From assembly GCA_001769275.1 (NCBI GenBank), contig MEOQ01000011.1, positions 1 to 37,412 on the forward strand: a stretch of DNA of 37,412 bases, read 5' to 3'. The position numbers and the translations under genes are program-made. Each line of letters starts with the position of its first letter. Within the stretch, counting starts at the first letter, position 1. This stretch comes from Bacteroidetes bacterium GWF2_43_63. Its GTDB lineage: Bacteria > Bacteroidota > Bacteroidia > Bacteroidales > DTU049. Below, piece after piece: positions 1-9,500 of this stretch. The notes beneath the pieces were generated by a model. That model was not told the origin of the DNA and ran no database searches. It was given only the letters and a program-made list of their open reading frames with translations.

Positions 1-8
1 CTTTTTTA

Positions 9-57
9 CATCCGGCTAAAGCCGGATGCTATTATTGTTTGACATCCTCCGGACGTC
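9..57. repeat. two adjacent CCGG-containing hairpins
   Basis: Positions 9-28 form a perfect hairpin, CATCCGGC/GCCGGATG with a TAAA loop. Positions 41-57 form a second one, GACATCC/GGACGTC, with one pair that is G-U on the minus-strand transcript. They lie 134-182 nt past the stop of the minus-strand MORN-repeat gene. Neither is followed by a clear U-tract on either strand, so I call them hairpins rather than an intrinsic terminator. They may still end or stabilise the purM-prfA-pyrF transcript. The rest of 1-190 shows nothing else I recognise. Confidence 0.4.
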
Positions 58-190
58 AGTATTGTTTTAGGAATAAACAATGTCTTTTTTGCCGGGATAC
101 CCATTTGAGCATCCTGAAAATTGCATAAATGTATATATCAATTTCTTACAAAATTGGAAATTTCAAAGTGTCGAAGTCAGGTGATGCAAT

Positions 191-922
191 TCAATCACTA
201 ATTTCTTCATCTTCTATCTCTTCGCCTTTATAAAAGTTGTGCGAGTTAATGAGTTTCCCTTGCTCATCATAATACTTCCATTCGCCAATCCGGACATAAT
301 CACCTGCCGCAGCGTTCATCTGGCGGAATCCCTCATCTTTTAGCTGACCGTTTTTATAATAGGTTTTAGCAGTATATATACGCTCGTCTTTATCGACCAG
401 CTCAAGAATACTCTGTGGAGAACCATTCATAAAATAGAAATTGTACTTAATATAAAACTCCATTCCATTGTCGTATTCCTCTATAAATTCAAGATTTCCA
501 TTTGGGTAAAAATCCGTCCATTTCACTGCGTTTTTTCTTCGATATTCAACCTTTGAACGCATTGTGCCGTCTTTGTAATACACAACCAATTCAGCACTGC
601 TGGCGTTGATAATTGTGAACTTGCGTTCCTGTTGTTCATTATCGAAATAATTCTCGTAACCATTGGTAATGCGTCCATTCTGATAATACGCCTTGTGTTT
701 GATTACCCCATTCTCCCAAAAATCTTTCTGAATTCCATTGCAGGGTTTTTTGTAGCAAAGCCGGACCGAGTCACCCTCGGTAAAAGCATTGAAACGTTCA
801 TAGTATAGCATTGGCTCTTCAACATTGTCGGTAATGTTCTCTATGTTGTCAAACCAATCATCTCCCTGTGAAAACAAAGCTACAGGAATCAAAAGCAAAA
901 ACAGAACAGCGTTGAGGCGCAT
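191..922 (-). CDS. exported MORN-variant repeat protein
   Basis: A 243-residue protein with an N-terminal signal peptide (hydrophobic run at residues 5-17, likely cleavage after LFS before QGDD). The body is made of about six MORN-variant repeats of the YwqK antitoxin-like kind. Typical cores are YYQNGRI, YYKDGTM, FYPNGNLEF, YYKNGQLKDEG and WKYYDEQGKL. Such repeats form beta-hairpins and are common in Bacteroidota exported proteins; their partners are mostly unknown. The start lies 2 nt after the pyrF stop, so it is the last gene of the purM operon, although nothing suggests a nucleotide-metabolism role. The acidic C-terminus (EEIEDEEISD) is notable. Family call is solid; the function is unknown. 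Confidence 0.85.
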   Translation of the reverse strand: MRLNAVLFLLLIPVALFSQGDDWFDNIENITDNVEEPMLYYERFNAFTEGDSVRLCYKKPCNGIQKDFWENGVIKHKAYYQNGRITNGYENYFDNEQQERKFTIINASSAELVVYYKDGTMRSKVEYRRKNAVKWTDFYPNGNLEFIEEYDNGMEFYIKYNFYFMNGSPQSILELVDKDERIYTAKTYYKNGQLKDEGFRQMNAAAGDYVRIGEWKYYDEQGKLINSHNFYKGEEIEDEEISD

Positions 923-924
923 AA

Positions 925-1767
925 TTAGAGCTGATTTATAAACCGGGCCATTTCTTTTTGCATTCGTGCTGCTTCGTCGGCAGCTGCAGTTGCGAAATCA
1001 ACCCCGGATGCTGCAAATATAATTGATCTGGATGCATTAATCAAGAGTCCTCCGGATTTATTCCAACCATTTTTCAACACTTCGTTCAAATCCCCACCCT
1101 GAGCTCCGACTCCTGGTATCAACAAGAAATTGTCGGGGACAATGGCTCGCACTTTTCTGAGCATTTCTGCACGGGTGGCTCCCACCACATACATCATGTT
1201 TTCGGCATTCCCCCATTGTTTCGATTGTTCCAAGACTCTTTCAAAAAGCTGCATCCCATCAGGAGTTTCAGTTAACTGAAAATCATCGGCACCGGGATTT
1301 GACGTCAAGGCAAGCAAAATCACCCACTTGCCTTCGAACGAAAGAAAAGGACTTACTGAATCTTTTCCCATATAGGGAGCTACAGTAACGGCATCAAAAT
1401 CCGGCGTTGTTTTGCCGTCTCCAAAAAATGAAGAAGCATACAAACGCGAAGTGTTTCCGATATCGGCACGCTTGGCATCAGCTATTATGAAAACAGGCTC
1501 ATTGAGCGACCTGATATAGGCAACGGTTCTGTACAAAGCGCTCCAACCGGGCAATCCCATTGCCTCATAAAATGCCAGATTCGGTTTATAAGCAACGGTG
1601 TAGTTGATAGTGGCATCTACAACTTCCTTATTGAATTCGAACACTGCATCCTCAATACTACGTCCTTCTCTGATATGCGCAGGGATTTTTGCATACTCAG
1701 AGTCCAGTCCAACGCAGAGTACTGATTTTTTTCTGTAAACAATGTCTGTGAGTTCCTGTCTGTTCAT
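925..1767 (-). CDS. pyrF: orotidine 5'-phosphate decarboxylase (group 2)
   Basis: This enzyme decarboxylates OMP to UMP, the last step of de novo pyrimidine synthesis, in the cytoplasm. The 280-residue length fits the longer bacterial group 2 enzymes. The N-terminus has the conserved LCVGLDS motif. The catalytic segment D97-A-K-R-A-D102 holds the Asp-Lys-Asp charge network around Lys99. The phosphate-binding end is seen as LLIPGVGAQGG and LLINASRSI. It starts 11 nt after the prfA stop and ends 2 nt before the MORN gene, so it is clearly co-transcribed. The coupling with purM puts a purine and a pyrimidine step on one message. No anomaly was seen. Confidence 0.96.
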   Translation of the reverse strand: MNRQELTDIVYRKKSVLCVGLDSEYAKIPAHIREGRSIEDAVFEFNKEVVDATINYTVAYKPNLAFYEAMGLPGWSALYRTVAYIRSLNEPVFIIADAKRADIGNTSRLYASSFFGDGKTTPDFDAVTVAPYMGKDSVSPFLSFEGKWVILLALTSNPGADDFQLTETPDGMQLFERVLEQSKQWGNAENMMYVVGATRAEMLRKVRAIVPDNFLLIPGVGAQGGDLNEVLKNGWNKSGGLLINASRSIIFAASGVDFATAAADEAARMQKEMARFINQL

Positions 1768-1778
1768 AAATCGTGAGG

Positions 1779-2858
1779 TTAAATATTAACGCCTTCTTTA
1801 AGTCTTTCAGTATTTTCGGCAATTTGCAACGAATCAATAAATTGTTGAATATCGCCATTCATAACCGAGGGCAGATTATACACGGTCATCCCGATGCGAT
1901 GATCTGTCACCCGGCTTTGCGGATAATTATACGTTCTGATTTTTGCCGAGCGATCGCCCGATGAAACCAGCGTTTTTCGCTGACTGGCAATGTTATCCAA
2001 ATACTTTTGGTGTTCAATTTCGAATATACGGCTTCGTAGAACCTTCAATGCCTTATCGTAGTTTTTTATCTGACTCCTTTCATCCTGACACTGCACAACA
2101 ATTCCAGTCGGAATATGAGTGAGGCGGATGGCGGAATAGGTTGTATTTACAGATTGCCCGCCAGCACCTGATGAACAAAAAGTGTCTTTTCTGATGTCCG
2201 ATTCTTTGACTTCAACATCAACTTCATCAGCCTCCGGCAAAATGGCTACCGTTGCAGCAGATGTATGAATACGGCCCTGGGCCTCAGTTTCCGGCACCCG
2301 TTGCACACGATGCACTCCGGATTCAAACTTTAAAGTACCATAAGCACTCTCTGCAGTCACGTTTATGATCACCTCTTTGTAGCCACCCATCGTTCCTTCA
2401 GTGAAATCGACAACATCGTATTTCCATTTTCGGTTTTCGAGATAACGAGTGTACATCCTGAACAAATCTCCTGCAAACAAGCTGGCTTCATCACCACCAG
2501 TGCCGCCACGAATTTCAATGATGCAGTTCTTTTTATCCTGCGGATCAGATGGCAGCAGCAATATTTTTATATCCTCTTCCATCTGTTCCTTCTTCAGATA
2601 CAATTCATCAAGCTCAGCCTTCGCCATTTCACGAAACTCATCGTCTTTTTCAGTCTGAAGAATGTTCTTTGCGTTCTCGATATTCGACAATACGCTTGAA
2701 TACTCAAGATAGGCCTCTGTTACAGACTGCAGCTCTTTGTATTCTTTGTTCAGCGCCACATACCGCTTCATATCAGAACTAATATCCGGTTCAGTCAGCA
2801 TGCGCCCAATGTCTTCCCACTTATCGTGAACTTCTTTCAGTTTGCTAAATATATCCAT
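1779..2858 (-). CDS. prfA: peptide chain release factor 1
   Basis: RF1 recognises UAA and UAG stop codons and triggers peptide release on the ribosome. The 359-residue length is standard. The catalytic GGQ motif is at residues 233-235 in the SSGAGGQSVNTT context, with the Gln that PrmC normally methylates. The codon-recognition tripeptide of RF1 type (PxT) appears as PET at residues 189-191, in VQRVPETEAQGRIHTSA. The long charged N-terminal helical region (residues 1-100) is domain 1. RF2 is unlikely, because the RF2 tripeptide SPF is absent. The start lies 3 nt after the purM stop. No prmC gene is adjacent in this window. Confidence 0.96.
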   Translation of the reverse strand: MDIFSKLKEVHDKWEDIGRMLTEPDISSDMKRYVALNKEYKELQSVTEAYLEYSSVLSNIENAKNILQTEKDDEFREMAKAELDELYLKKEQMEEDIKILLLPSDPQDKKNCIIEIRGGTGGDEASLFAGDLFRMYTRYLENRKWKYDVVDFTEGTMGGYKEVIINVTAESAYGTLKFESGVHRVQRVPETEAQGRIHTSAATVAILPEADEVDVEVKESDIRKDTFCSSGAGGQSVNTTYSAIRLTHIPTGIVVQCQDERSQIKNYDKALKVLRSRIFEIEHQKYLDNIASQRKTLVSSGDRSAKIRTYNYPQSRVTDHRIGMTVYNLPSVMNGDIQQFIDSLQIAENTERLKEGVNI

Positions 2859-2861
2859 CTT

Positions 2862-4022
2862 TTAAACTTCTTTTTTAAAATCCCCAAAGGGTGTTTTTAA
2901 TTCAACTTCCGCTTTTTGCGAGTCTTCACAATACCCTACAACCTGAGCTCCAATGCCCTTATCAGTAGCCATTTTGATAATTTCAACAGCTGACTTTTCA
3001 TCGGTATAAATCTCAAGACGATGCCCCATATTGAACGTGCGATACATTTCATCGGGCTCAGTTCCACTATTCATAATCAGTTCAAAAACCGGTGGTATTT
3101 CAAAGAAATTGTCCTTTACTACTTTTAGTTTATCGATGAACTTAATGCATTTGAATTGGCCACCACCCGTGCAATGTACCAATCCATGAACTGAACTTCG
3201 CATTGTCTCAAACACTTTTTTCATTAGCGGCAAATAGGTCCTGGTGGGCGACAATACCAATTTCCCCATGTCGAGGCCATCAACCGGTGAAGCCTGTGTA
3301 AGCTTATTCCGCCCTACATAAGCAAACGCTTCGATAGCCGGATCATACGTTTCCGGAAAAGTCTGACCGACCGAAAAATCAAATATATCATGTCTGGCCG
3401 ACGTGAGTCCGTTGCTTCCAATTCCGCTGTTGTAGCGGTCTTCCCACTCACATTGTCCGTAAGAAGAAAGTCCGACAATAACATCGCCCGCAGCAATTTT
3501 CTCGTTGCTGATAAAATCCCTTCTGTTTATAAATCCCAGCGCTGTTGCATCAACGATAATGGTGCGCACAAGGTCGCCTACATCAGCCGTTTCACCGCCT
3601 GAAAGCACAATATCAATTCCGTACCTCTTCATTTTTTCACGAAAACGCAAATTGCCTTCAATGATAGCTGAAATCACGTCGCCCGATACTATGTGCTTAT
3701 TGCGGCCTATGGTCGATGACACAAAAAAATGGTTGTCAATTCCAACACACAGCATGTCGTCGGTATTCATCACCATCGCATCGGTTGCAATATCCTGCCA
3801 CACGCTCAGATCCCCGGTTTGCTTCCAGTATGCATAAGCAAGTGCACTTTTTGTCCCTGCACCATCGGCGTGCAGGACAATCAGCTTTTCCGGATCAGAC
3901 GGGTCAGCGTCTGCTCTGCAAAAAGCGCGTTCAAAACTTCCGTGCCCTATTTTTTCAGCAGCAGCATGCACCTCTTCTTTTCCGGAAGAAACGCCACGAT
4001 GCAGATATTTGTCGTTATTCAT
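2862..4022 (-). CDS. purM: AIR synthase (phosphoribosylformylglycinamidine cyclo-ligase)
   Basis: PurM closes FGAM to aminoimidazole ribonucleotide using ATP, in purine synthesis. At 386 residues it is longer than the usual enzyme of about 345 residues. This matches the long PurM-like form I know from Bacteroidota, which opens with an RGVSxxKEEVH-type N-terminus. The nucleotide/substrate loop HADGAGTKSALAY begins at residue 51. Further PurM features are STIGRNKHIVSGDVISAII and SGGETADVGDLVRTIIVDATA. It is first in the purM-prfA-pyrF-MORN operon. The ATG is only 12 nt past the T-tract of the preceding gene's terminator, so the operon promoter must overlap that terminator or lie inside the upstream gene. 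Confidence 0.9.
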   Translation of the reverse strand: MNNDKYLHRGVSSGKEEVHAAAEKIGHGSFERAFCRADADPSDPEKLIVLHADGAGTKSALAYAYWKQTGDLSVWQDIATDAMVMNTDDMLCVGIDNHFFVSSTIGRNKHIVSGDVISAIIEGNLRFREKMKRYGIDIVLSGGETADVGDLVRTIIVDATALGFINRRDFISNEKIAAGDVIVGLSSYGQCEWEDRYNSGIGSNGLTSARHDIFDFSVGQTFPETYDPAIEAFAYVGRNKLTQASPVDGLDMGKLVLSPTRTYLPLMKKVFETMRSSVHGLVHCTGGGQFKCIKFIDKLKVVKDNFFEIPPVFELIMNSGTEPDEMYRTFNMGHRLEIYTDEKSAVEIIKMATDKGIGAQVVGYCEDSQKAEVELKTPFGDFKKEV

Positions 4023-4027
4023 GTTTG

Positions 4028-4035
4028 CGAAATTA
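4028..4035 (-). promoter_or_regulatory. weak -7-like element for the purM operon
   Basis: On the minus strand this reads TAATTTCG, one base off the Bacteroidota -7 consensus TAnnTTTG. It ends 5 nt before the purM ATG and touches the T-tract of the upstream terminator. No TTTG -33 box is visible at 19-21 nt. Weak evidence on its own. Confidence 0.25.
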
Positions 4036-4065
4036 AAAAAGCATTCCCCTGGTTAAAGGGAATGC
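4034..4065 (-). terminator. intrinsic terminator of the OmpA-family gene
   Basis: Minus-strand transcript: an 8-bp perfect stem (GCATTCCC at 4058-4065 on the transcript side, pairing with 4041-4048), a 9-nt loop, then six T residues (4035-4040). It sits 80 nt after the stop of the OmpA-family gene and directly before purM, so it separates the two units. Confidence 0.85.
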
Positions 4066-4144
4066 CATTTATTTATAGAAAAAAACCTAATAATGTCTGT
4101 TGCAGAAAACCACACAGAAGCCAGTCGCAGAAAGATGGTTGCTT

Positions 4145-6310
4145 TTAGTTGCCACCTTCACCTCCGCCAGGATTTTCAGTACCCGTTCCCTCCTCTTCCT
4201 TATCATCGTTGATGATCTGAATCTGAGGATTAACCGGAGTATTGGAGTTTGCTTTTGGAACATAATCTGTTCTGAGAATCTGGAATGTGGTGCGACGATT
4301 CAACTGATGAGCCGCTTCCTTTTCACCTTCAGTTGCCAGACCATTAATGAAATCTTCGGTCATGACCTGTCCTTTGGTGAACCGGTAATCTTTTCCTTTG
4401 TAATTAACAACTTTGTTTGATTCAAGTACACGTGGGACACGTTCTCCATATCCTTTCGGAACAAGACGATCTGGCTCTATGCCTTGACTAATGATGTAAT
4501 CAACACAACTTTTTGCACGTTTGAAAGACAAGGTGTCGTTGTATTCATCAGAAGAACGAATATCGGTGTGAGAGCCAAGTTCAATTACAAGGGTTGGATT
4601 TTCTTTCATAATGATTACCAATCCATCAAGACTGTCTTCGTATTGAGGCTTGAGATCCCATTTTGCCAGATCATATAAAATGTCAGGAAGAACAATCGGT
4701 TTCTTTGGTATTGGAACCAGATAATAATCATGAACAAGATCTTTGCTTAATTCAAGGCCAACTGTAGTTTCCTTGCCTTTTTCCGAATAATAGTCAGGCA
4801 ATGAAACTGACATGTTGTATGTAGTATTTTCAACAATCTGAATGTTGTCAAAATAATACGATCCGGTCTGGTCTGTCGAGTCGGTATAAATGGTGCCATT
4901 TGAACCTTCAATACGAACCTCAGCGCCTTTAAGAATTTGCTTTGTGCTATCATCGCGAACAATGCCGGCAAGAGTAAACAAAATCGGAGGCAATTTAAAT
5001 CTCCATAAATCATCATTGCCACGACCACCCTTGCGGTTTGTGGTGAACCAACCCATTTCCTTGGCATCTGAATCTTTCAGCATTTTGGGGTCATCGTTGA
5101 AAATAATGGCAAAATCGTCGCTGCTTGAATTGAGCGGAGATTTCATGTTGACCGGAGTGCTCCATTTACCGTCGGCAAAGTCGCATCGGTAAATATCAAG
5201 TCCACCCATACCTACATGACCATTGGAAGCAAAATACAGATATTTCTTTTCACCAACTTCACGAATGGTGGGATACATTTCATCGCCCGTGGTATTGATG
5301 ATTTCACCAAGATTGGTTGCTTTCTCAAAAGGCTTATTTTTCTTCGAACGAGTAATCATCCAAATGTCGCGTCCTCCCTGGCCTCCGGGCATATTGCTTG
5401 CAAAGTACATCGTAAGTTCGTCTTCTGAAAGAGATGGGTGACCTACGGTGAATGAATCGGCAGGAGCTATCGAAATCAATTCAGGTTCAGACCAGCTTTT
5501 GCCTTTTTTCTCAGATGTGTAAATTTCACAACCAAGAATTTTCTTTTTCTCTTTTCTGCAACGGGTAAAATAAATGGTGCTGAATTTCGAATTGAAAGTG
5601 CAGGAGCCTTCATTGGCTTCGGAATTAAGGATTCCCTCCTCATCTAAAGGAATAGGGGTGCTGTAATTCCCTTTTTTATCCTGTGAAGTGACAAACAAAT
5701 CTGTAAAAGGTAACCCAGTCCAGTTGTCTTCGCCACGTCCATAAACTTCTTCGCGTGAGGTGGTGAAAACGATGGCTTTATATTTTTTATCAAAATAAGC
5801 GGGGCTGAAATCAGCATTTCTGGAATTGAGCTTTTTGTCTGGTTCAACCGTATAACGGGTTGGTGCATCCAGCCATGAAATAGAAAGTTTGCAGGACTCA
5901 ATGCCATCATTTGCCCGCTTGTCGTCAGGATATTTCGCCTTAAATTCGTTGAATGCAATAAGTGCCTCTTCGTAATTTCCCTGAATTTTCAAACTTTGAG
6001 CATAAACATTATATGCTTCAACTTCCGGATAATTTGCCTTGATAACCCTTTTCATATTCAGGCCGGCATTCTTCATATCGTTGATCAGATAGTAGCAAGT
6101 GCCAATCTGAAAAAGGATCCTGTTTTTTTCAACTTTATTTTTTACCTTGGTGTACGCTTTTTTATACAACTCAATGGCATCGTAATATTTATTCAGAGAA
6201 AACTTCTCATCTGCTTCAGCAGTGAAGTTTTTTTGCGCCATCGATTGTTTCACCGGAGCCACAGCTACAACGGCTAAGACGAGCAAGAACATTAAAAACC
6301 TGTTTTTCAT
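4145..6310 (-). CDS. OmpA-family protein with TPR, PD40 and CarboxypepD-like domains (PorE-like)
   Basis: A 721-residue envelope protein. Domains in order: signal peptide (residues 1-25, cleavage near SMAQ); TPR-like helices (about 28-150, with repeated YxxAIxxYKKA and NYEEALIAFNEFK patterns); a PD40/WD40-type beta-propeller (about 165-440, with blades such as LSEDELTMYFASNMPGG and YLYFASNGHVGMGGLDIYR); a carboxypeptidase regulatory-like domain (about 442-530); and an OmpA_C peptidoglycan-binding domain (about 543-690, with HTDIRSSDEYN, LSFKRAKSCVDYI and NRRTTFQIL). A Gly/Glu-rich tail follows. This domain order is that of PorE of the Porphyromonas type IX secretion system. Unlike PorE there is no lipobox Cys. 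It is a single-gene unit with its own terminator. A T9SS role is inference. Confidence 0.85.
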   Translation of the reverse strand: MKNRFLMFLLVLAVVAVAPVKQSMAQKNFTAEADEKFSLNKYYDAIELYKKAYTKVKNKVEKNRILFQIGTCYYLINDMKNAGLNMKRVIKANYPEVEAYNVYAQSLKIQGNYEEALIAFNEFKAKYPDDKRANDGIESCKLSISWLDAPTRYTVEPDKKLNSRNADFSPAYFDKKYKAIVFTTSREEVYGRGEDNWTGLPFTDLFVTSQDKKGNYSTPIPLDEEGILNSEANEGSCTFNSKFSTIYFTRCRKEKKKILGCEIYTSEKKGKSWSEPELISIAPADSFTVGHPSLSEDELTMYFASNMPGGQGGRDIWMITRSKKNKPFEKATNLGEIINTTGDEMYPTIREVGEKKYLYFASNGHVGMGGLDIYRCDFADGKWSTPVNMKSPLNSSSDDFAIIFNDDPKMLKDSDAKEMGWFTTNRKGGRGNDDLWRFKLPPILFTLAGIVRDDSTKQILKGAEVRIEGSNGTIYTDSTDQTGSYYFDNIQIVENTTYNMSVSLPDYYSEKGKETTVGLELSKDLVHDYYLVPIPKKPIVLPDILYDLAKWDLKPQYEDSLDGLVIIMKENPTLVIELGSHTDIRSSDEYNDTLSFKRAKSCVDYIISQGIEPDRLVPKGYGERVPRVLESNKVVNYKGKDYRFTKGQVMTEDFINGLATEGEKEAAHQLNRRTTFQILRTDYVPKANSNTPVNPQIQIINDDKEEEGTGTENPGGGEGGN

Positions 6311-6334
6311 ATCCTTATAATACGGTTAAAATAA

Positions 6335-6376
6335 GCAACAATTTTTGATGTTGCTAAATTAAACAATTATTGTTTA
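6335..6376 (-). promoter_or_regulatory. upstream region of the OmpA-family gene: 17-nt palindrome, weak -7, leader hairpin
   Basis: Positions 6360-6376 are a perfect 17-nt palindrome (TAAACAA-TTA-TTGTTTA). On the minus strand it runs directly into TAATTTAG, one base off TAnnTTTG. Closer to the gene, 6335-6354 can fold into a 6-bp hairpin (GCAACA/TGTTGC) in the leader. The arrangement looks like an operator next to a promoter, but AT-rich palindromes arise easily by chance. Confidence 0.3.
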
Positions 6377-6454
6377 CTACTTTCATTTTTAAACGATTAA
6401 AATGCACTTTCCCATGGATAAAAACATAATAATCTACATAATTCATTGAATTAC

Positions 6455-6482
6455 AAAAAAATAGCCGGTAAAAACCGGCTAT
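6455..6482 (-). terminator. intrinsic terminator of secDF
   Basis: Minus-strand transcript: a perfect 9-bp stem (ATAGCCGGT/ACCGGCTAT, 6461-6469 with 6474-6482), a 4-nt loop and a run of at least six T residues. It begins 24 nt past the secDF stop. A textbook intrinsic terminator. Confidence 0.9.
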
Positions 6483-6505
6483 TCCAATGAAATAAATTTC
6501 GAATA

Positions 6506-9500
6506 TTAAGCCTTGAGTTTTTTCTTGGCTTCTTTACGTTTCAACATGTCATAAGCCAACGGTGTTGCAATGAATACCGTCGAATATGTACCTGAAATTG
6601 TTCCAACGAGCATGGCAAAACTGAATCCGCGGATGATTTCACCACCAAGGATGAAAATGGCAAGCAATACAATGATTACTGAACCGGCAGTATTAATGGT
6701 ACGGCCCAAGGTTGAGTTAACAGCATCGTTGATGTTTGTTTTGTTGTCGCGATTAGGATACAATGTCCTGTACTCACGGATACGGTCGAAGATAACCACG
6801 GTGTCGTTGATTGAATAACCAATAATGGTAAGCAATGCGGCAATAAATGTTTGGTCAACATCGAGGGTGAAAGGAAGTATTCCATGGAACCAGGAGAACA
6901 TGAATATGGCAAACATGGCATCGTGGAACAAAGCTACAACACCTCCCAGACCAAACTGCCAGTTCTTAAACCTGACGGCAATGTAAACGAAAATCACAAT
7001 CAGAGCCAGAATCAAGGCATATATTGAAGACTGCTTGATGTCATCGGCAATGGTCGGTCCCACTTTCTGACTGCTGAGTCGTCCAAGTACTTTCTCCGGA
7101 TCATCTGACGTGAAATCTTTAAAGGTCATGCTGGTGTTGAAGAAGCCTTTGAGCGATTCAAATATTTTGGTTTCAACCAATGAGTCGGCATTTTCAGAGT
7201 TATCATCAACCAGGTATTTTGTAGTGATCTTGACCTGATTATTTGAACCAAAAGTTTTCACATCAGGTGTTTCACCCATTGCTTTAAACAACTCACCACG
7301 AATATCATCTACTTTTACATCGTTGTCAAAACGAACCACATAGGTACGGCCTCCCGAGAAATCAACGCCCCAGCTCATTCCACGTGTTGCTAAAGAGTAG
7401 ATACCGATTACGAAAATAATTCCCGAAAACACATAAGCATACTTTCTCATTTTGATAAAGTCAAACTTAGTGGTAGTGAATAATTTCTCAGTAATCTTCG
7501 TAAAGAAAGAGATAGGTCTGTTGCGATCGAGCCACCAGATAAATATCAGACGACTTACAAACAGTGCCGTGAACAGAGAAGTGAAAATACCAATGATAAG
7601 GGTTGTGGCAAATCCCTGAACAGGACCCGAGCCGAACCACAAAAGAATAATACCGGTGAGGAGCGTTGTTACGTTACCATCGATAATGGCGCTAAGCGCA
7701 TTTTTAAATCCATCATCAATAGCAAGCCGTGTTCCCTTCCCGGCTCGTAATTCCTCTTTAATACGCTCATAGATAATAACGTTTGCATCCACCGCCATAC
7801 CAATGGTGAGGACAATACCAGCGATACCAGGGAGAGTAAGAACCGCTCCCATAGAAGCAAGCACTCCGAAAATCAGCACAACGTTGGTCAGAAGAGCAAT
7901 ATTTGCTGCCAGACCAGCTTTGTTATAGAAAAAGATCATGTAAATAAGCACCAATACAAACGAAATCAAGAAGGATATCATACCTGCATTGATTGCTTCA
8001 ATACCTAACGAAGGACCGACAACAGCCTCTTCAACTATACGTGCAGGAGCAGGCAGTTTACCTGACTTGAGCACGTTTGCAAGATCCTGACCTTCAGCTA
8101 CATCAAAATCACCTGTAATTGAAGAACGACCATTTGGAATTTCGCCTAAAACATTCGGAGCTGAGTACACATAGTTGTCAAGTACAATAGCGATGCTCTT
8201 CCCAATATTATCGGCGGTGAGCTTTTTCCAAATTTTAGCTCCTTCGCTGGTCATCATCATCGAAACCTCAACGCGGCCATTCTGGTCATAGTCTTGCCAT
8301 GCATCGGCAACTTTGTCGCCTTCGAGTTTCGGTGTTCCGTCAGTAGTGCTTATTTTGAGCGCGTAGAGTTCGAAAAAGTCACCGGGCACATCCATTTTGA
8401 TGGCTTTTGCACCCCAGGCAAACCAGGTGTTGGTGAATGAGTTGGCTACCAAAGCCAGATATGAATTAACCTGGGCGGTATCTTTTGAATGAACATATCC
8501 AATCATCGGGCCTTCGCCTGGATAACGTTTTCCTTCACTGTCAACGACATTAAAGCTTGCGAAGAGCGACATCAGAGGATTCTCAGCTTTTTCGTTGGTG
8601 GCTGTTTGAGTAGTGTCAGTCTGACTTGGAATTTCATCAAGCTTCTGCTCCAGCGATGACGGCTTGTTTTGAGCAGTAGCAACTGAATCTTTAGCCACTG
8701 TTGAATCAGCATTCAAAGAATCGGGTGTGAGCACCTGCTTGCTTAAAATATTTTTTATAGTCTCGTCTGCCTTTTCAATTGCAGGTAAGATTTCAACAAA
8801 ATCATACGTTTCCCAGAACTCCAGCTTGGCAGTTCCCTGGAGAATTTTACGAACGCGGGTAGGATCTTTCACACCCGGGAGTTCGACGAGGATACGTCCG
8901 CTGGTGCTTAGTTTCTGGATATTTGGCTGGGTAACGCCGAATTTATCGATACGTTTACGAAGAACCATGAAAGTGCGGTCAATTGCACTGCTGATCTCAT
9001 CTTCCAAAACTTTAATCACCTCATCATCGGTGCTGTTTGTTTTGATGCGATCGCTCAGTTCACGGGTCAGGAAAAAAGAGGCCAGTGGTTTTCCAGGAGC
9101 AAATTCATTGATGCTTTCGACGAAAAGGTCAACATAGGCTGACTGCGAATTTTTCTGTTTTTCGACAGCATTCTTAATTGCTTTCTTGAAATTCGGGTCC
9201 TGATTGTTGCCGGAAAGAGCAATAATAATATCAGCCTCGGAAATTTCCAAAGTCACGTTCATACCTCCCTTGAGGTCAAGACCAAGGTTAACTTCCTTGT
9301 CTTTACAATCCTTGTAGGTGAATTTTTTAATCCACGCCAGATTGTAAATGACTTCATTCGACATTGAGTCGAGATAATAACTTTCCCACGCGGCTGAAAT
9401 AGAGTCAAAAATGACCCGTTCGCGAAGCGTGTCTCCTTCAGCAAGTTCTTTGGCCAGCTGTGATGCAGCTTCACTGGTAGCATATTCCTTTGCATCTTTC

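Noticed and set aside
9-28. Perfect CCGG hairpin as terminator of the purM operon
   Set aside because: On the minus strand it is followed by an A-rich run, not T residues, and it lies over 160 nt after the last stop codon.
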